Below, in pieces: positions 8,670 to 16,903 of a stretch of 60,982 nt of DNA (positions within the stretch are counted from its first letter, which is position 1; each line of letters opens with the position of its first letter). The translations under genes were made by a program, and so were the position numbers. The DNA is taken from positions 1-60,982 of the forward strand of contig NZ_PQHW01000034.1 of assembly GCF_003385215.1 (NCBI RefSeq). The letters are read 5' to 3'. Below the pieces are notes generated by a model that saw nothing but the letters and a program-made list of their open reading frames with translations, was not told the origin of the DNA and did no database searches. The stretch is from Amycolatopsis thermalba. GTDB taxonomy: Bacteria > Actinomycetota > Actinomycetes > Mycobacteriales > Pseudonocardiaceae.

Positions 8670-9971
8670 ATGGCGGTGACGGGAAAGCCCGGTCGGCACC
8701 GGCTGGTGCGCGGGTCACCGCTGCGCGCGATGGCGGGCCGGCTCAGCTGGGGCCTCGGCGACCAGGCGGTGTCCAGCCTCAGCAACTTCTTCGTCGGCGT
8801 CGTCGTGGCCCGCTCGCTCGGCGCGGCGGCGTTCGGCGTCTTCACGCTCGCCTGGGTGACCTACGGCGTGGTGCTCGGCCTGTCCCGGGGACTGGCGACG
8901 GATCCGCTGGCCGTCCGGTTCAGCGGGGTCGCGACCGACCTCTGGCGGGGCGCGGTGGCGCGCTCCACCGCGACCGCACTGCTCGTCGGGACCGGCACCG
9001 GTGTGGTGAGCGCGCTGGCGGGGATCGCGATCGGCGGCTCCGTCGGTGGCGCGTTCGTCGCGCTCGGCGTCATCCTGCCGGGCCTGATGCTGCAGGACAG
9101 CTGGCGGTTCGCGTTCTTCGCCTCCGGGCAGGGGCACAAGGCCTTCGTCAACGACCTGGTGTGGACGGCCGCCCTGGTGCCGGCGCTGGTCCTGGCGGTG
9201 CTGCACGGCAGCGTGGTCGGTTTCCTGCTCGCGTGGGGGCTGTCGGCGGCGGTCGCCGGGCTGTACGGCTACTGGCAGACGCGGATGACGCCGACCTGGA
9301 CCGGGGCGCGCGCGTGGGTGCGCGAGCACCGCGACCTGGGCAGCCGGTTCCTCGCCGAGAACGTCCTGGTGGCCGGGTCCGGGCAGCTCCGCATGTACGG
9401 GCTGGGCGCGATCGCCGGGCTGGCCGACGTCGGCGCGGTCCGCGGCTCCCAGTTGCTGCTCGGGCCGTTCATGGCGGTCCTGATCGGGTTGTCGCTGGTC
9501 ACCGTCTCCGAGGCGGCGCGGGTGGTCCGGGAGCGGCCGCACCGGCTCCGCCTGTTCGCCCTGCTGCTCGGCGGCGGTCAGGCCGCCGCCGCGATGGCGT
9601 GGGGCGTGGCGCTGATGGTGCTGCTGCCCGAGTCCGTCGGCCGCTACCTGCTCGGCGACGTGTGGGAGTCGGCCGCCGCGCTGATCCTGCCGGCCACGCT
9701 CGCCATCGCCGCCGCGAGCTTCACCACCGGCTCCTCGTCCGCGTTGCGGGCGCTCGGCGCGGCGGGCCGCGGCCTGCGCGCCGAGGTGGTCACGTTCGCG
9801 GGCTACGTCGGGGGCGGGTTGATCGGCGCCGCGCTGGGCGGCGCCCTCGGCTCCAGCTGGGGCGCCGTCGTCGGCAGCGTGCTCGGCGCCGCGGCGCGGT
9901 GGCTCGAACTGGAGGCCTGCCTCCGTGAACGCGATCCGGCCGTCACATCCGAGGAAATGAGGACCACATGA
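8670..9971 (+). CDS. Wzx-like polysaccharide flippase (MATE/MOP family)
   Basis: A 433-residue polytopic membrane protein with about 12 hydrophobic segments (first at residues about 25-50) and the short polar loops of polysaccharide-transport MOP proteins. The N-terminal SWGLGDQAVSSLSNFFVGVVVARSLG matches the start of this family. It would flip undecaprenyl-linked repeat units across the membrane. It is the only flippase candidate in the window and so probably serves both flanking glycan operons. The next GT2 gene overlaps it by 4 nt. Confidence 0.82.
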   Translation: MAVTGKPGRHRLVRGSPLRAMAGRLSWGLGDQAVSSLSNFFVGVVVARSLGAAAFGVFTLAWVTYGVVLGLSRGLATDPLAVRFSGVATDLWRGAVARSTATALLVGTGTGVVSALAGIAIGGSVGGAFVALGVILPGLMLQDSWRFAFFASGQGHKAFVNDLVWTAALVPALVLAVLHGSVVGFLLAWGLSAAVAGLYGYWQTRMTPTWTGARAWVREHRDLGSRFLAENVLVAGSGQLRMYGLGAIAGLADVGAVRGSQLLLGPFMAVLIGLSLVTVSEAARVVRERPHRLRLFALLLGGGQAAAAMAWGVALMVLLPESVGRYLLGDVWESAAALILPATLAIAAASFTTGSSSALRALGAAGRGLRAEVVTFAGYVGGGLIGAALGGALGSSWGAVVGSVLGAAARWLELEACLRERDPAVTSEEMRTT

Positions 9972-10903
9972 CCGGCACACCCCGGCTGAGCATCGGACTG
10001 CCCGTCTACAACGGCGAGGAGTACCTGGCCGAGTCCCTGGAAGCGCTGCTCGGCCAGACGTACGAGGACTTCGAGCTCATCATCTCGGACAACGCCTCGA
10101 CCGACGGCACCGCGGACATCTGCCGCCGGTTCGCGAAACAGGACTCGCGGATCCGGTTCATCCCGCTGGCGAAGAACATCGGCGCCGCGCCCAACCACAA
10201 CTTCGTGTTCCGCGAGGCGCGCGGCGAGCTGTTCAAGTGGGCCTCGCACGACGACCTGTACGGGCGGGACCTGCTGCGGCGGTGCGTGGACGCGCTGGAC
10301 GAGCACCCGGAGGTGGTCCTCGCGCACGCCGGGACGGCCATCATCGACGGCCCGGGCGGGGTGACCGCGCCGTTCGAGTACCGGCTCGCCACGGACTCCC
10401 CGCACCCGCCGGCCCGGTTCCGCGCGCTGCTGTTCGCCGACGGCGGTGACGACTTCTACGGGGTGATCCGCTCGGCCGCGCTGCGCCGGGTCCGGCCGCA
10501 CGACAGCTACCACCACGCCGACCGGACCTTCGTCGCCGATATCGCGCTGCAGGGCCCGTTCCACCAGGTCCCCGAGCTGCTGTACTTCCGGCGCGACCAC
10601 CCGGACCGCGCGGAGCGGGCCAACAAGACCATCCGGTCCCGCTGCGCGAACCTGGACCCGAAGCGCGCCGACCCGCTCCGGCACCCGACCGCCCGGCTGC
10701 TCGGCGGCTACGTGTGGGGCTGGATCCGGATCGTCCAGCGCGCGCCGATCACACCCGCGCAGCGCCGCGAGTGCTACCGCCACCTGGGCGAGTGGCTGGC
10801 CCGGCGCGCGCTGCGGCGGGAACCGTCGGAGGAGTTCGCCCGCGTCGAGAACGACCTGGACGCCGTGGTCGACTCGGTGGTGGCCGGGCGCGGGGGCGAG
10901 TGA
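9968..10903 (+). CDS. Glycosyltransferase family 2
   Basis: A 311-residue GT-A-fold inverting transferase. It starts with RLSIGLPVYNGEEYLAESLEALLGQTYEDFELIISDNASTDGT-like family features and has a W-x-x-H-D-D-L segment near residue 88 that supplies the metal-binding Asp pair. There are no obvious membrane spans, so it probably acts at the cytoplasmic face on a lipid-linked glycan. ATGA overlap upstream and TGATG overlap downstream place it firmly within the operon. Confidence 0.9.
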   Translation: MTGTPRLSIGLPVYNGEEYLAESLEALLGQTYEDFELIISDNASTDGTADICRRFAKQDSRIRFIPLAKNIGAAPNHNFVFREARGELFKWASHDDLYGRDLLRRCVDALDEHPEVVLAHAGTAIIDGPGGVTAPFEYRLATDSPHPPARFRALLFADGGDDFYGVIRSAALRRVRPHDSYHHADRTFVADIALQGPFHQVPELLYFRRDHPDRAERANKTIRSRCANLDPKRADPLRHPTARLLGGYVWGWIRIVQRAPITPAQRRECYRHLGEWLARRALRREPSEEFARVENDLDAVVDSVVAGRGGE

Positions 10904-12054
10904 TGCGCGTCGGCGTCTTCGGCCTGCTGGGACAGGGCAACCTCGGCAACGACGGTTCCCTGGCCGCCCTGCTGGACCACCTGCGGCGGGCGCACCCGGA
11001 CGCGGTCGTGGACGCCCTGTGCGGCGGCCCGGAGGAGGTCAGCGGGCGGTACGGCATCCCGGCGCGGCGGCTGCACTGGTTCCGCTCGGAGACGCTGCCG
11101 GCCAAGGTGCTCGGCAAGGTCGCGGACCCGCTGTGGATCGGCCGCTGGGTGCGCCGCCACGACGTGGTGATCGTGCCCGGCATGGGAGTGCTGGAGGCGA
11201 CGCTTCCGCTGCGGCCCTGGGGGTTTCCCTACTCGCTGCTGCTGCTCGGGCTGACCGCCCGCCTCACCGGCACCAAGGTCGCGCTCGTCAACGTCGGCGC
11301 CGACGTGGTCCGCCAGCGCGCCACCCGGTGGGTGATCACGCGCGCCGCGCGGCTCGCGCACTACCGGTCCTACCGGGACGAGCACTCGCGGCAGGCGATG
11401 GCCCGCATGGGCGTCGACGTGCGCGCCGACGCGGTGTTCCCGGACCTGGCGTTCGGGCTGGCCGATCCCGAGCCCCGGCCCTCGTCCGGCGCGGTCGGCG
11501 TCGGGGTCATGTCCTTCCACGGCGGCAACGACGACCGGGCCCGGGCCGGCGAGATCAACCGCGCCTACCTGACTACCGTGAAGCGGTTCGTGCGCCTGCT
11601 GGCCGACGAGGGACGGCCCGTGCGGCTGTTCACCGGCGACGCCGCCGACGACGAGGTGGTCGCCGAGATCCTCGCCGACCTGCCGGACGTCGACGTCACC
11701 GCCGAACCGCCGGCCTCGCTGACCGACCTCATGCGCCAGATGGCCGAGGTGGACGTCGTCGTCGCCACGCGCTACCACAACGTGCTGTGCGCGCTGAAGA
11801 CCGGGAAGCCGGCGATCTCGCTGGGCTACGCGCGCAAGAACGACGTGCTGATGGAGGCGATGGGGCTCGGCGAGTTCGCCCTGTCCGCCCGGGAGCCGGA
11901 CTTCGACCGGCTGGTGCGGCGGTTCCGCGAGCTGCTGGACCGGCGGGAGGAGCTGGTCGCCGTACTGGGGGAACGCAATCGTGTGACGACCGAGCGGCTC
12001 GCGCACCAGTTCGCCATGATGTCCGAATCCGTCGTCGAAGGGAGCCGGCCGTGA
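10903..12054 (+). CDS. Polysaccharide pyruvyl transferase family protein
   Basis: A 383-residue protein starting at ATG 10903, inside a TGATG junction. The N-terminal FGLLGQGNLGNDGSLAALL glycine-rich segment and the C-terminal VVATRYHNVLCALKTGKPAISLGY segment are diagnostic of the PS_pyruv_trans (CsaB/WcaK-like) family. Members transfer pyruvate from PEP to a sugar as a ketal, often creating a negatively charged cell-wall anchoring group; some only share the fold. Its role here is probably decoration of the exopolysaccharide. Confidence 0.85.
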   Translation: MRVGVFGLLGQGNLGNDGSLAALLDHLRRAHPDAVVDALCGGPEEVSGRYGIPARRLHWFRSETLPAKVLGKVADPLWIGRWVRRHDVVIVPGMGVLEATLPLRPWGFPYSLLLLGLTARLTGTKVALVNVGADVVRQRATRWVITRAARLAHYRSYRDEHSRQAMARMGVDVRADAVFPDLAFGLADPEPRPSSGAVGVGVMSFHGGNDDRARAGEINRAYLTTVKRFVRLLADEGRPVRLFTGDAADDEVVAEILADLPDVDVTAEPPASLTDLMRQMAEVDVVVATRYHNVLCALKTGKPAISLGYARKNDVLMEAMGLGEFALSAREPDFDRLVRRFRELLDRREELVAVLGERNRVTTERLAHQFAMMSESVVEGSRP

Positions 12055-12599
12055 AGGCCGTACCGGTACCCGGCATCGCCGGGGCGTGGTTGTTCGAACC
12101 GACACCGCACGCCGACGCGCGCGGGTTCTTCTCGCGTACGTTCGACCGCGAGGTCGTCGCCTCCGTGGGCATCGACCCGGACGGCTTCGCGCAGGACAGC
12201 CTGTCCCGGTCGGTCAAGGGCGTGATCCGCGGAATGCACCTGCGCTCCGGCGCCGGAGAGGCCAAACTGGTCCGGTGCTCCTACGGCGAGGTGTTCGACG
12301 TCGTGGTCGACCTGCGTCCGGACTCGCCGACCTTCCGCAACACCGAGTACTTCCAGCTCTCCGGCGACACCCAGGTCAGCGTGTACGTGCCGGCGGGCTG
12401 CGCGCACGGCTTCCAGGCGCTGACCGACCCCGCCGACGTCTCCTACCGCATCGACCGGCCGCACGACCCGTCCGAGGACGTCACCATCGCCTTCGACGAC
12501 CCGGACCTGGCCATCCCGTGGCCGCTGCCGGTCACCCTGACCTCCGACCGCGACCGGCGCGCGCCCGCGCTCGCCGAAGTTCTGAAGACCCTGAGGTGA
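12051..12599 (+). CDS. dTDP-4-dehydrorhamnose 3,5-epimerase family protein
   Basis: A 182-residue cupin-fold epimerase of the RmlC family, starting at a GTGA-coupled GTG. The family hallmarks are visible: FFSRTFD near residue 26, the catalytic His of GVIRGMHLR near residue 63, and the YVPAGCAHGFQAL segment. It would epimerise C3 and/or C5 of a 4-keto-6-deoxy-NDP-hexose made by neighbouring enzymes. No RmlB or RmlD homologue is adjacent, so it may serve a non-rhamnose sugar. Confidence 0.88.
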   Translation: MKAVPVPGIAGAWLFEPTPHADARGFFSRTFDREVVASVGIDPDGFAQDSLSRSVKGVIRGMHLRSGAGEAKLVRCSYGEVFDVVVDLRPDSPTFRNTEYFQLSGDTQVSVYVPAGCAHGFQALTDPADVSYRIDRPHDPSEDVTIAFDDPDLAIPWPLPVTLTSDRDRRAPALAEVLKTLR

Positions 12600-12604
12600 C
12601 AGTC

Positions 12605-13918
12605 ATGGACGCCCAGTTCCTGCCCAGGTCCACCGAGCTCAACGAGCGCCTGCACCAGCTCGTGCCCGGTGGCGCGCACACCTACGCCAAGGGGGAGGAC
12701 CAGTACCCCGAGGGGCTGGCGCCGGTCATCTCCCACGGCCGCGGCGCGCACGTGTGGGACGTGGATGGCAACTCCTACATCGAGTACGGCTCCGGGCTGC
12801 GGTCGGTGAGTCTCGGGCACGCGCACCCGCGGGTGGTCGAGGCCGTGCGGCGCGAGCTGGACCGGGGCAGCAACTTCGTGCGGCCCTCCACCGTCGAGCT
12901 GGCCGCGGCCGAGAAGTTCCTGGCGACCGTGCCGACCGCGGAGATGGTCAAGTTCGCCAAGAACGGCTCGGACGTCACCACCGCCGCGGTCCGGCTCGCG
13001 CGGGCGGCGACCGGGCGGCGGGTGGTCGCGATCTGCGCCGACCAGCCGTTCTTCTCCACCGACGACTGGTTCATCGGCACCACCGGCATGCCGGCCGGGA
13101 TCCCGGACGAGATCGCCGCGCTGACCGTGCGGTTCCCGTACGGCGACCTGGCCGCGACCGAGGAGATCCTGCGGCAGCACGACGTGGCGTGCCTGGTGCT
13201 GGAGGCCGCGAGCGCGGTCGAGCCGCCGCCCGGGTACCTGGAGGGGCTGCGTGCGCTGGCCGACGCCTACGGCGTGGTGCTGATCTTCGACGAGATGATC
13301 ACCGGTTTCCGCTGGTCGGAGGCGGGCGCGCAGGGCTACTACGGGGTGACGCCGGACCTGTCGACGTTCGGCAAGGCCCTGGGCAACGGGTTCGCGGTGT
13401 CCGCGCTGGCCGGCAAGCGGGAGCTGATGGAGCTGGGCGGGCTGCGGCACACGCGCGAGCGGGTGTTCCTGCTGTCCACCACGCACGGCGCGGAAACCCA
13501 CTCGCTGGCCGCGGCGATGGCCGTCATGGACACCTACGTCCAGGAGGGCATCGCGGCGCGGCTGCACGCGCTCGGCGAGCGCCTGGCGTCCGGGGTGCGG
13601 GACGTGGCGGCGGCGATGGGCGTCGGCGAGCACGTCGTGGTGCGCGGCCGGGCGAGCAACCTGGTGTTCGGCACGCTCGACGAGCAGCTGCGGCCGTCCC
13701 AGCCGTACCGGACGCTGTTCCTGCGGCAGCTGGTCGCCGGGGGTGTGCTCGGGCCGTCGTTCGTGGTGAGCAGCGCCCTGACGGAGGCCGACATCGACCG
13801 GACGGTGGACGTGGTGGCCCAGGCGTGCACCGTGTACCGGAAGGCGCTGGACGCCCAGGACCCGACGCCGTGGATCGGCGGCCGCTCGGTCAAGCCGGTG
13901 TTCCGGCCGTACGCCTGA
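12605..13918 (+). CDS. Class-III aminotransferase, glutamate-1-semialdehyde aminomutase-like
   Basis: A 437-residue PLP enzyme of the GSA-aminomutase/aminotransferase III family. The PLP lysine lies in LSTFGKALGNG near residue 258, preceded by the IFDEMITGFR cofactor Asp. An SD (GAGGTG) sits 6 nt before ATG 12605; an in-frame GTG at 12596, overlapping the upstream stop, is an alternative. GSA-like enzymes in glycan operons often aminate an aldehyde or keto group rather than make 5-aminolaevulinate, so a role in building a glycan substituent is inferred. It ends the plus-strand glycan operon. Confidence 0.85.
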   Translation: MDAQFLPRSTELNERLHQLVPGGAHTYAKGEDQYPEGLAPVISHGRGAHVWDVDGNSYIEYGSGLRSVSLGHAHPRVVEAVRRELDRGSNFVRPSTVELAAAEKFLATVPTAEMVKFAKNGSDVTTAAVRLARAATGRRVVAICADQPFFSTDDWFIGTTGMPAGIPDEIAALTVRFPYGDLAATEEILRQHDVACLVLEAASAVEPPPGYLEGLRALADAYGVVLIFDEMITGFRWSEAGAQGYYGVTPDLSTFGKALGNGFAVSALAGKRELMELGGLRHTRERVFLLSTTHGAETHSLAAAMAVMDTYVQEGIAARLHALGERLASGVRDVAAAMGVGEHVVVRGRASNLVFGTLDEQLRPSQPYRTLFLRQLVAGGVLGPSFVVSSALTEADIDRTVDVVAQACTVYRKALDAQDPTPWIGGRSVKPVFRPYA

Positions 13919-13994
13919 CGGGGGGCGTCCGGCGTAACAGGGCGGTGGTCGTCCGCGACCCCCTGGTGAAGCCACCAGTTCCGGGAGGGCCGCC

Positions 13995-14246
13995 ATGCGT
14001 GTACGGGCATCCGACATCTCGGCTCGCACCATCGGTGACGAGACGATCGTGCTCAGCCTGTCGACCTCGAAGTACTTCACCATCACCGGGGTCGGCACGC
14101 GGCTGTTCGAGCTGCTCGCCGAGGAGCGGTCGGTCGAGGACCTGGTCGGCGTGATCACCAGCGAGTACGAGATCGACGCGGACACCGCGCGCCGTGACAT
14201 CGAGACCTTCCTCGGCCGGCTCCGCGATGCCCAGCTCCTCCACTGA
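13995..14246 (+). CDS. PqqD-type RRE protein of the lasso cluster (B1)
   Basis: An 83-residue stand-alone RiPP recognition element with the PqqD fold (winged helix built from three beta-strands and C-terminal helices). The segment TIVLSLSTSKYFTITGVGTRLFELLAEERSVEDL-type pattern is characteristic. In lasso pathways this protein binds the leader peptide and presents the precursor to the B2 protease. An excellent SD (GGGAGG) precedes the ATG. It is the first gene of the B1-C1-B2-kinase transcription unit, and the next gene overlaps it by 20 nt. Confidence 0.88.
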   Translation: MRVRASDISARTIGDETIVLSLSTSKYFTITGVGTRLFELLAEERSVEDLVGVITSEYEIDADTARRDIETFLGRLRDAQLLH

Positions 14247-15345
14247 GGCGCCGCCGCGGCTGTCCACACTGGACATCGCGGCCGGTCAGCCCCTCGGTGC
14301 CGCCCCGTTTCCGCTCGGCGTGCCCACGGACCCGGTGCGCGCGCTGCGGACCGCCCTGCGACCGGCGTTGCGGCGCGAGCCGTGTGTGATCGCCTTTTCC
14401 GGTGGGCGGGACTCGTCGGTGCTGCTGGCGGTCGCGGCCGATCTCGCCGCGCGCGAGGGGCTCGCGCCGCCGATCGCGCTGACCTTCCGCTACCCCGGTG
14501 ACGCGGCCGCGGACGAGTCGGCCTGGCAGGAGGCGGTGATCCGGCACGTCGGCGTGGACACCTGGGTGCGCCGGGACATCGCCGGTGAGCTGGACCTGAT
14601 CGGACCGCTCGTGCGGCCGGTGCTGCGTGCGCGCGGCCCGGTCTATCCGGCGGCGCTGGGCAACACGATGCTGCTCGCGTCGCACGCGCCGGGCGGCAGC
14701 CTGGTCACCGGCAACGCGGGGGACGAGGTGCTCGGCGGGCACCGGCTCGGAACGCTGCGTGCGGTGGCGCGCCGTCGTGGCCGCGGGGTGACCGGGGCCG
14801 ATTGGGCGCGGTTCGCCGTGAGCGCGGCGCCCGCGTTCGCTCGTCGCCGGATCGCGCGCCGGTCGCTGCCGATGCCGTGGCTGCGGCCGGATCCGCGCCG
14901 CGTGGTGTGGCGCGCGGCCGCGGACCGCCCGTTGCGGTGGGAGACCAGCGTGCGCACCGCGTTGGCGACACGCGCGTTCGCGGTGGGATTCCGGACGCGG
15001 GCCGACGCGGCCGCGGAGTACGGCTGCGAGCTGGTGGAGCCGTTCGCCGATCCGTCGTTCGTCGCGTCCTACGCGGCTACCCGGCCGATGACCCGCGCGG
15101 CGGGCACCCGGCTGGTGGCCGACGGGCTGCTGCCGGAGGCCGTCCTCGCCCGGCGGGACAAGGCGCGGTTCAACGCCTCCCGCTTCGGGGCGCGCTCGCG
15201 TGAGTTCGCGCGTGACTGGGGTGGCACCGGTGTGGACGAATCGCTGGTCGACCCGGACGCGCTGCGGGCCGCGTGGCTGGCCGACGAGCCGCCGGCCGCC
15301 ACCGCGATGCTGTTGCAGCAGGCCTGGCTGGCGGAGGCGACATGA
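14227..15345 (+). CDS. Lasso cyclase 1 (short asparagine-synthetase-like)
   Basis: A 372-residue ATP-dependent amide-forming enzyme of the asparagine synthetase family. The PP-loop AFSGGRDSSVLL lies near residue 58 and a NAGDEVLGGHRL segment near 162. It would adenylate the ring Asp side chain and close the macrolactam with core residue 1. Unlike McjC (about 510 residues) or AsnB, it has no N-terminal glutaminase-like domain. ATG 14227 lies inside the B1 gene; an ATG at 14194 is also possible. It is clearly paralogous to cyclase 2 at 19239-20369, including a shared C-terminal LLQQAWLA motif. Confidence 0.85.
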   Translation: MPSSSTEAPPRLSTLDIAAGQPLGAAPFPLGVPTDPVRALRTALRPALRREPCVIAFSGGRDSSVLLAVAADLAAREGLAPPIALTFRYPGDAAADESAWQEAVIRHVGVDTWVRRDIAGELDLIGPLVRPVLRARGPVYPAALGNTMLLASHAPGGSLVTGNAGDEVLGGHRLGTLRAVARRRGRGVTGADWARFAVSAAPAFARRRIARRSLPMPWLRPDPRRVVWRAAADRPLRWETSVRTALATRAFAVGFRTRADAAAEYGCELVEPFADPSFVASYAATRPMTRAAGTRLVADGLLPEAVLARRDKARFNASRFGARSREFARDWGGTGVDESLVDPDALRAAWLADEPPAATAMLLQQAWLAEAT

Positions 15346-15758
15346 GGTGGCGGCGACGGGCCCGGCTGGCCTGGGAGGTGCTGCGGGCGCTTCCGCCGAT
15401 GGTGCGGATCGAGCTCGGCCTGCGGCGCTCGGACCTGCGGGAAACCTGCCGCCGGTTGGGGGTGCGCTGCGATCTGACCAGCACGGAACCACCCTCGGAC
15501 GAGCTGCCGGTGCTGCCGCGGTGGTCGCGGGCGCCCATCCGGGCCTCGTACTTAGTGGTGTCGCGGTGGCCGGCCGGGGACACCTGCCTGCGCCAGTGCC
15601 TGCTCATCGGGCACCGGTTGCGGGACCTGGAGCCGGTGCTGCGGATCGGCGTGCGGCGTGCGGACGGCCGGTTCGCCGCGCACTCGTGGCTGGAGATCGA
15701 CGGCAAGGCGCTGGACCCCACGGCGGCCCGGTACGCGGTTCTCGGATCGGCGGGGTGA
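15342..15758 (+). CDS. Lasso leader peptidase B2 (transglutaminase-like)
   Basis: A 138-residue protein with the B2/Transglut_core3 catalytic triad: Cys82 in DTCLRQCLLIGHRLR, His114 in FAAHSWLEIDG and Asp120. It would cleave the precursor after the residue following the conserved leader Thr, releasing the core N-terminus for cyclisation. It is ATGA-coupled to cyclase 1 and GTGA-spaced to the kinase. One B2 is present for two precursors, so it must process both leaders. Confidence 0.88.
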   Translation: MRWRRRARLAWEVLRALPPMVRIELGLRRSDLRETCRRLGVRCDLTSTEPPSDELPVLPRWSRAPIRASYLVVSRWPAGDTCLRQCLLIGHRLRDLEPVLRIGVRRADGRFAAHSWLEIDGKALDPTAARYAVLGSAG

Positions 15759-15763
15759 CCACA

Positions 15764-16675
15764 ATGGACTTCACCTACCGGGCCCACGGGCTGACCGTCT
15801 GGAGCGACGTCGAGCTGGCGCTGCCACCCGGCGACGGCGGCGAGCCGGATCTGGTGCTGCGCCGGGGGCCCGATCACGCGGTGCCCCGGGCGGAGCTGCC
15901 CGGTCGCTGCCTGGCCGAGCTGGCGAAACCGGACGGGCGGGTGTTCTACACGCTCGCCACGGACGGGAACCGGACCGTGCTGCGGTACCCGTCGCTGTGC
16001 GAGTTCGCCGGCGACCCGCTGCTGCGTGAGGTGACCTACCACCTGGACCCGTCGGCCGATCACGGGTTGCTGACCGTGCTCGCGACGGGCGCGCTGCTGG
16101 CCGTGCACCTGACGCTGAACTCGCACCTGGTGCTGCACGCGAGCGCCGTGCGGGTCGACGAGCGGGCACTGGCGTTCGTGGGTGCGTCCGGGATGGGGAA
16201 GTCCACGCTCGCGGCGGCGTTGTGCGGGCTCGGGTGCGATCTGGTGGCCGACGACGTGCTGCGCGTCGATGCCGGCGGGATCGTGTACCCGGGGAGCACG
16301 GAGAACCGGCTGCGGATGGCCGCGCGCGGACTGGCGGACGAGGCCGCCGAGGAGGACGTGCGGCCGACCGCCGACGGTCGGCTGGCGTTGCGGTCCACCG
16401 TGTCCACGAACGCGTTGCCGCTGGCCGCGTGCGTGATCCCGCGGCCAAGTCGGTCCGTTGTGGACGTTTCGGTGGAGCGGCTGGCCGGGGCGCGGGCGTT
16501 CGTGCGGATGAGCCAGTTCCCGCGGGTGCTGGGCTGGCGCGATCCGGCGGTGATGGACTTCGCGTTCCAGCGGCTGGCCGATCTGGTGGCGGAGGTGCCG
16601 GTGTTCGAGGCGACGGTGCCGTGGGGGCCGCCGTTCCGCGACGAGGTGCTCAACACCTTGGCGGCCCTCACCTAA
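15764..16675 (+). CDS. HPr-kinase-like lasso peptide kinase
   Basis: A 303-residue protein with an HPrK C-terminal-type domain: LHASAV near residue 124, a Walker A GASGMGKST at about 140-148 and VADDV at about 161-165. HprK homologues in lasso clusters (paeninodin and pseudomycoidin types) phosphorylate the side chain of the precursor's C-terminal Ser. Both precursors here end in Ser, which fits. ATG 15764 follows a GGGGTGA SD; a GTG at 15755 overlapping the B2 stop is the alternative start. It ends its transcription unit facing the convergent ABC gene. Confidence 0.87.
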   Translation: MDFTYRAHGLTVWSDVELALPPGDGGEPDLVLRRGPDHAVPRAELPGRCLAELAKPDGRVFYTLATDGNRTVLRYPSLCEFAGDPLLREVTYHLDPSADHGLLTVLATGALLAVHLTLNSHLVLHASAVRVDERALAFVGASGMGKSTLAAALCGLGCDLVADDVLRVDAGGIVYPGSTENRLRMAARGLADEAAEEDVRPTADGRLALRSTVSTNALPLAACVIPRPSRSVVDVSVERLAGARAFVRMSQFPRVLGWRDPAVMDFAFQRLADLVAEVPVFEATVPWGPPFRDEVLNTLAALT

Positions 16676-16680
16676 CCCCA

Positions 16681-16903
16681 CACGCGAGTCCCACGTTCCC
16701 GCACGCGAGTCCCACGTTCCCGCACGCGAGTCCCACGTTCGGGCATGCGTGTCCCACGTTCCTGCGCGCGTGTTCCACGTTCGGGTGCGCGAGTTCGCCG
16801 ATCGCCCCGCGCGCCGGCAGCGGCGAAGTCGCGTGCCTGAGTGTGGGACTCGCGTGCTTGAGTGTGGGACTCGCGTGCTTGAGTGTGGGACTCGCGGGTG
16901 GGT
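16681..16903. repeat. Inverted pair of 21-bp tandem repeat arrays
   Basis: Five 21-bp units run from 16681 to 16785 (16681-16701, 16702-16722 and so on, degrading rightwards), sharing the core CACGCGAGTCCCAC. After a 55-bp spacer, about three units of the same period appear in inverse orientation (16841-16903) with the reverse-complement core GTGGGACTCGCGTG. The arrays fill the whole gap between two convergent stop codons, and the last unit includes the ABC gene stop. They can pair into a very long hairpin and are probably the bidirectional terminator. Confidence 0.85.

Noticed and set aside
14227-15345. An asparagine synthetase of primary metabolism
   Set aside because: Lacks the N-terminal Cys nucleophile domain and sits among lasso genes with a near-identical paralogue.
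16681-16903. A CRISPR array
   Set aside because: 21-bp units are directly tandem with no unique spacers and run in both orientations; no cas genes.
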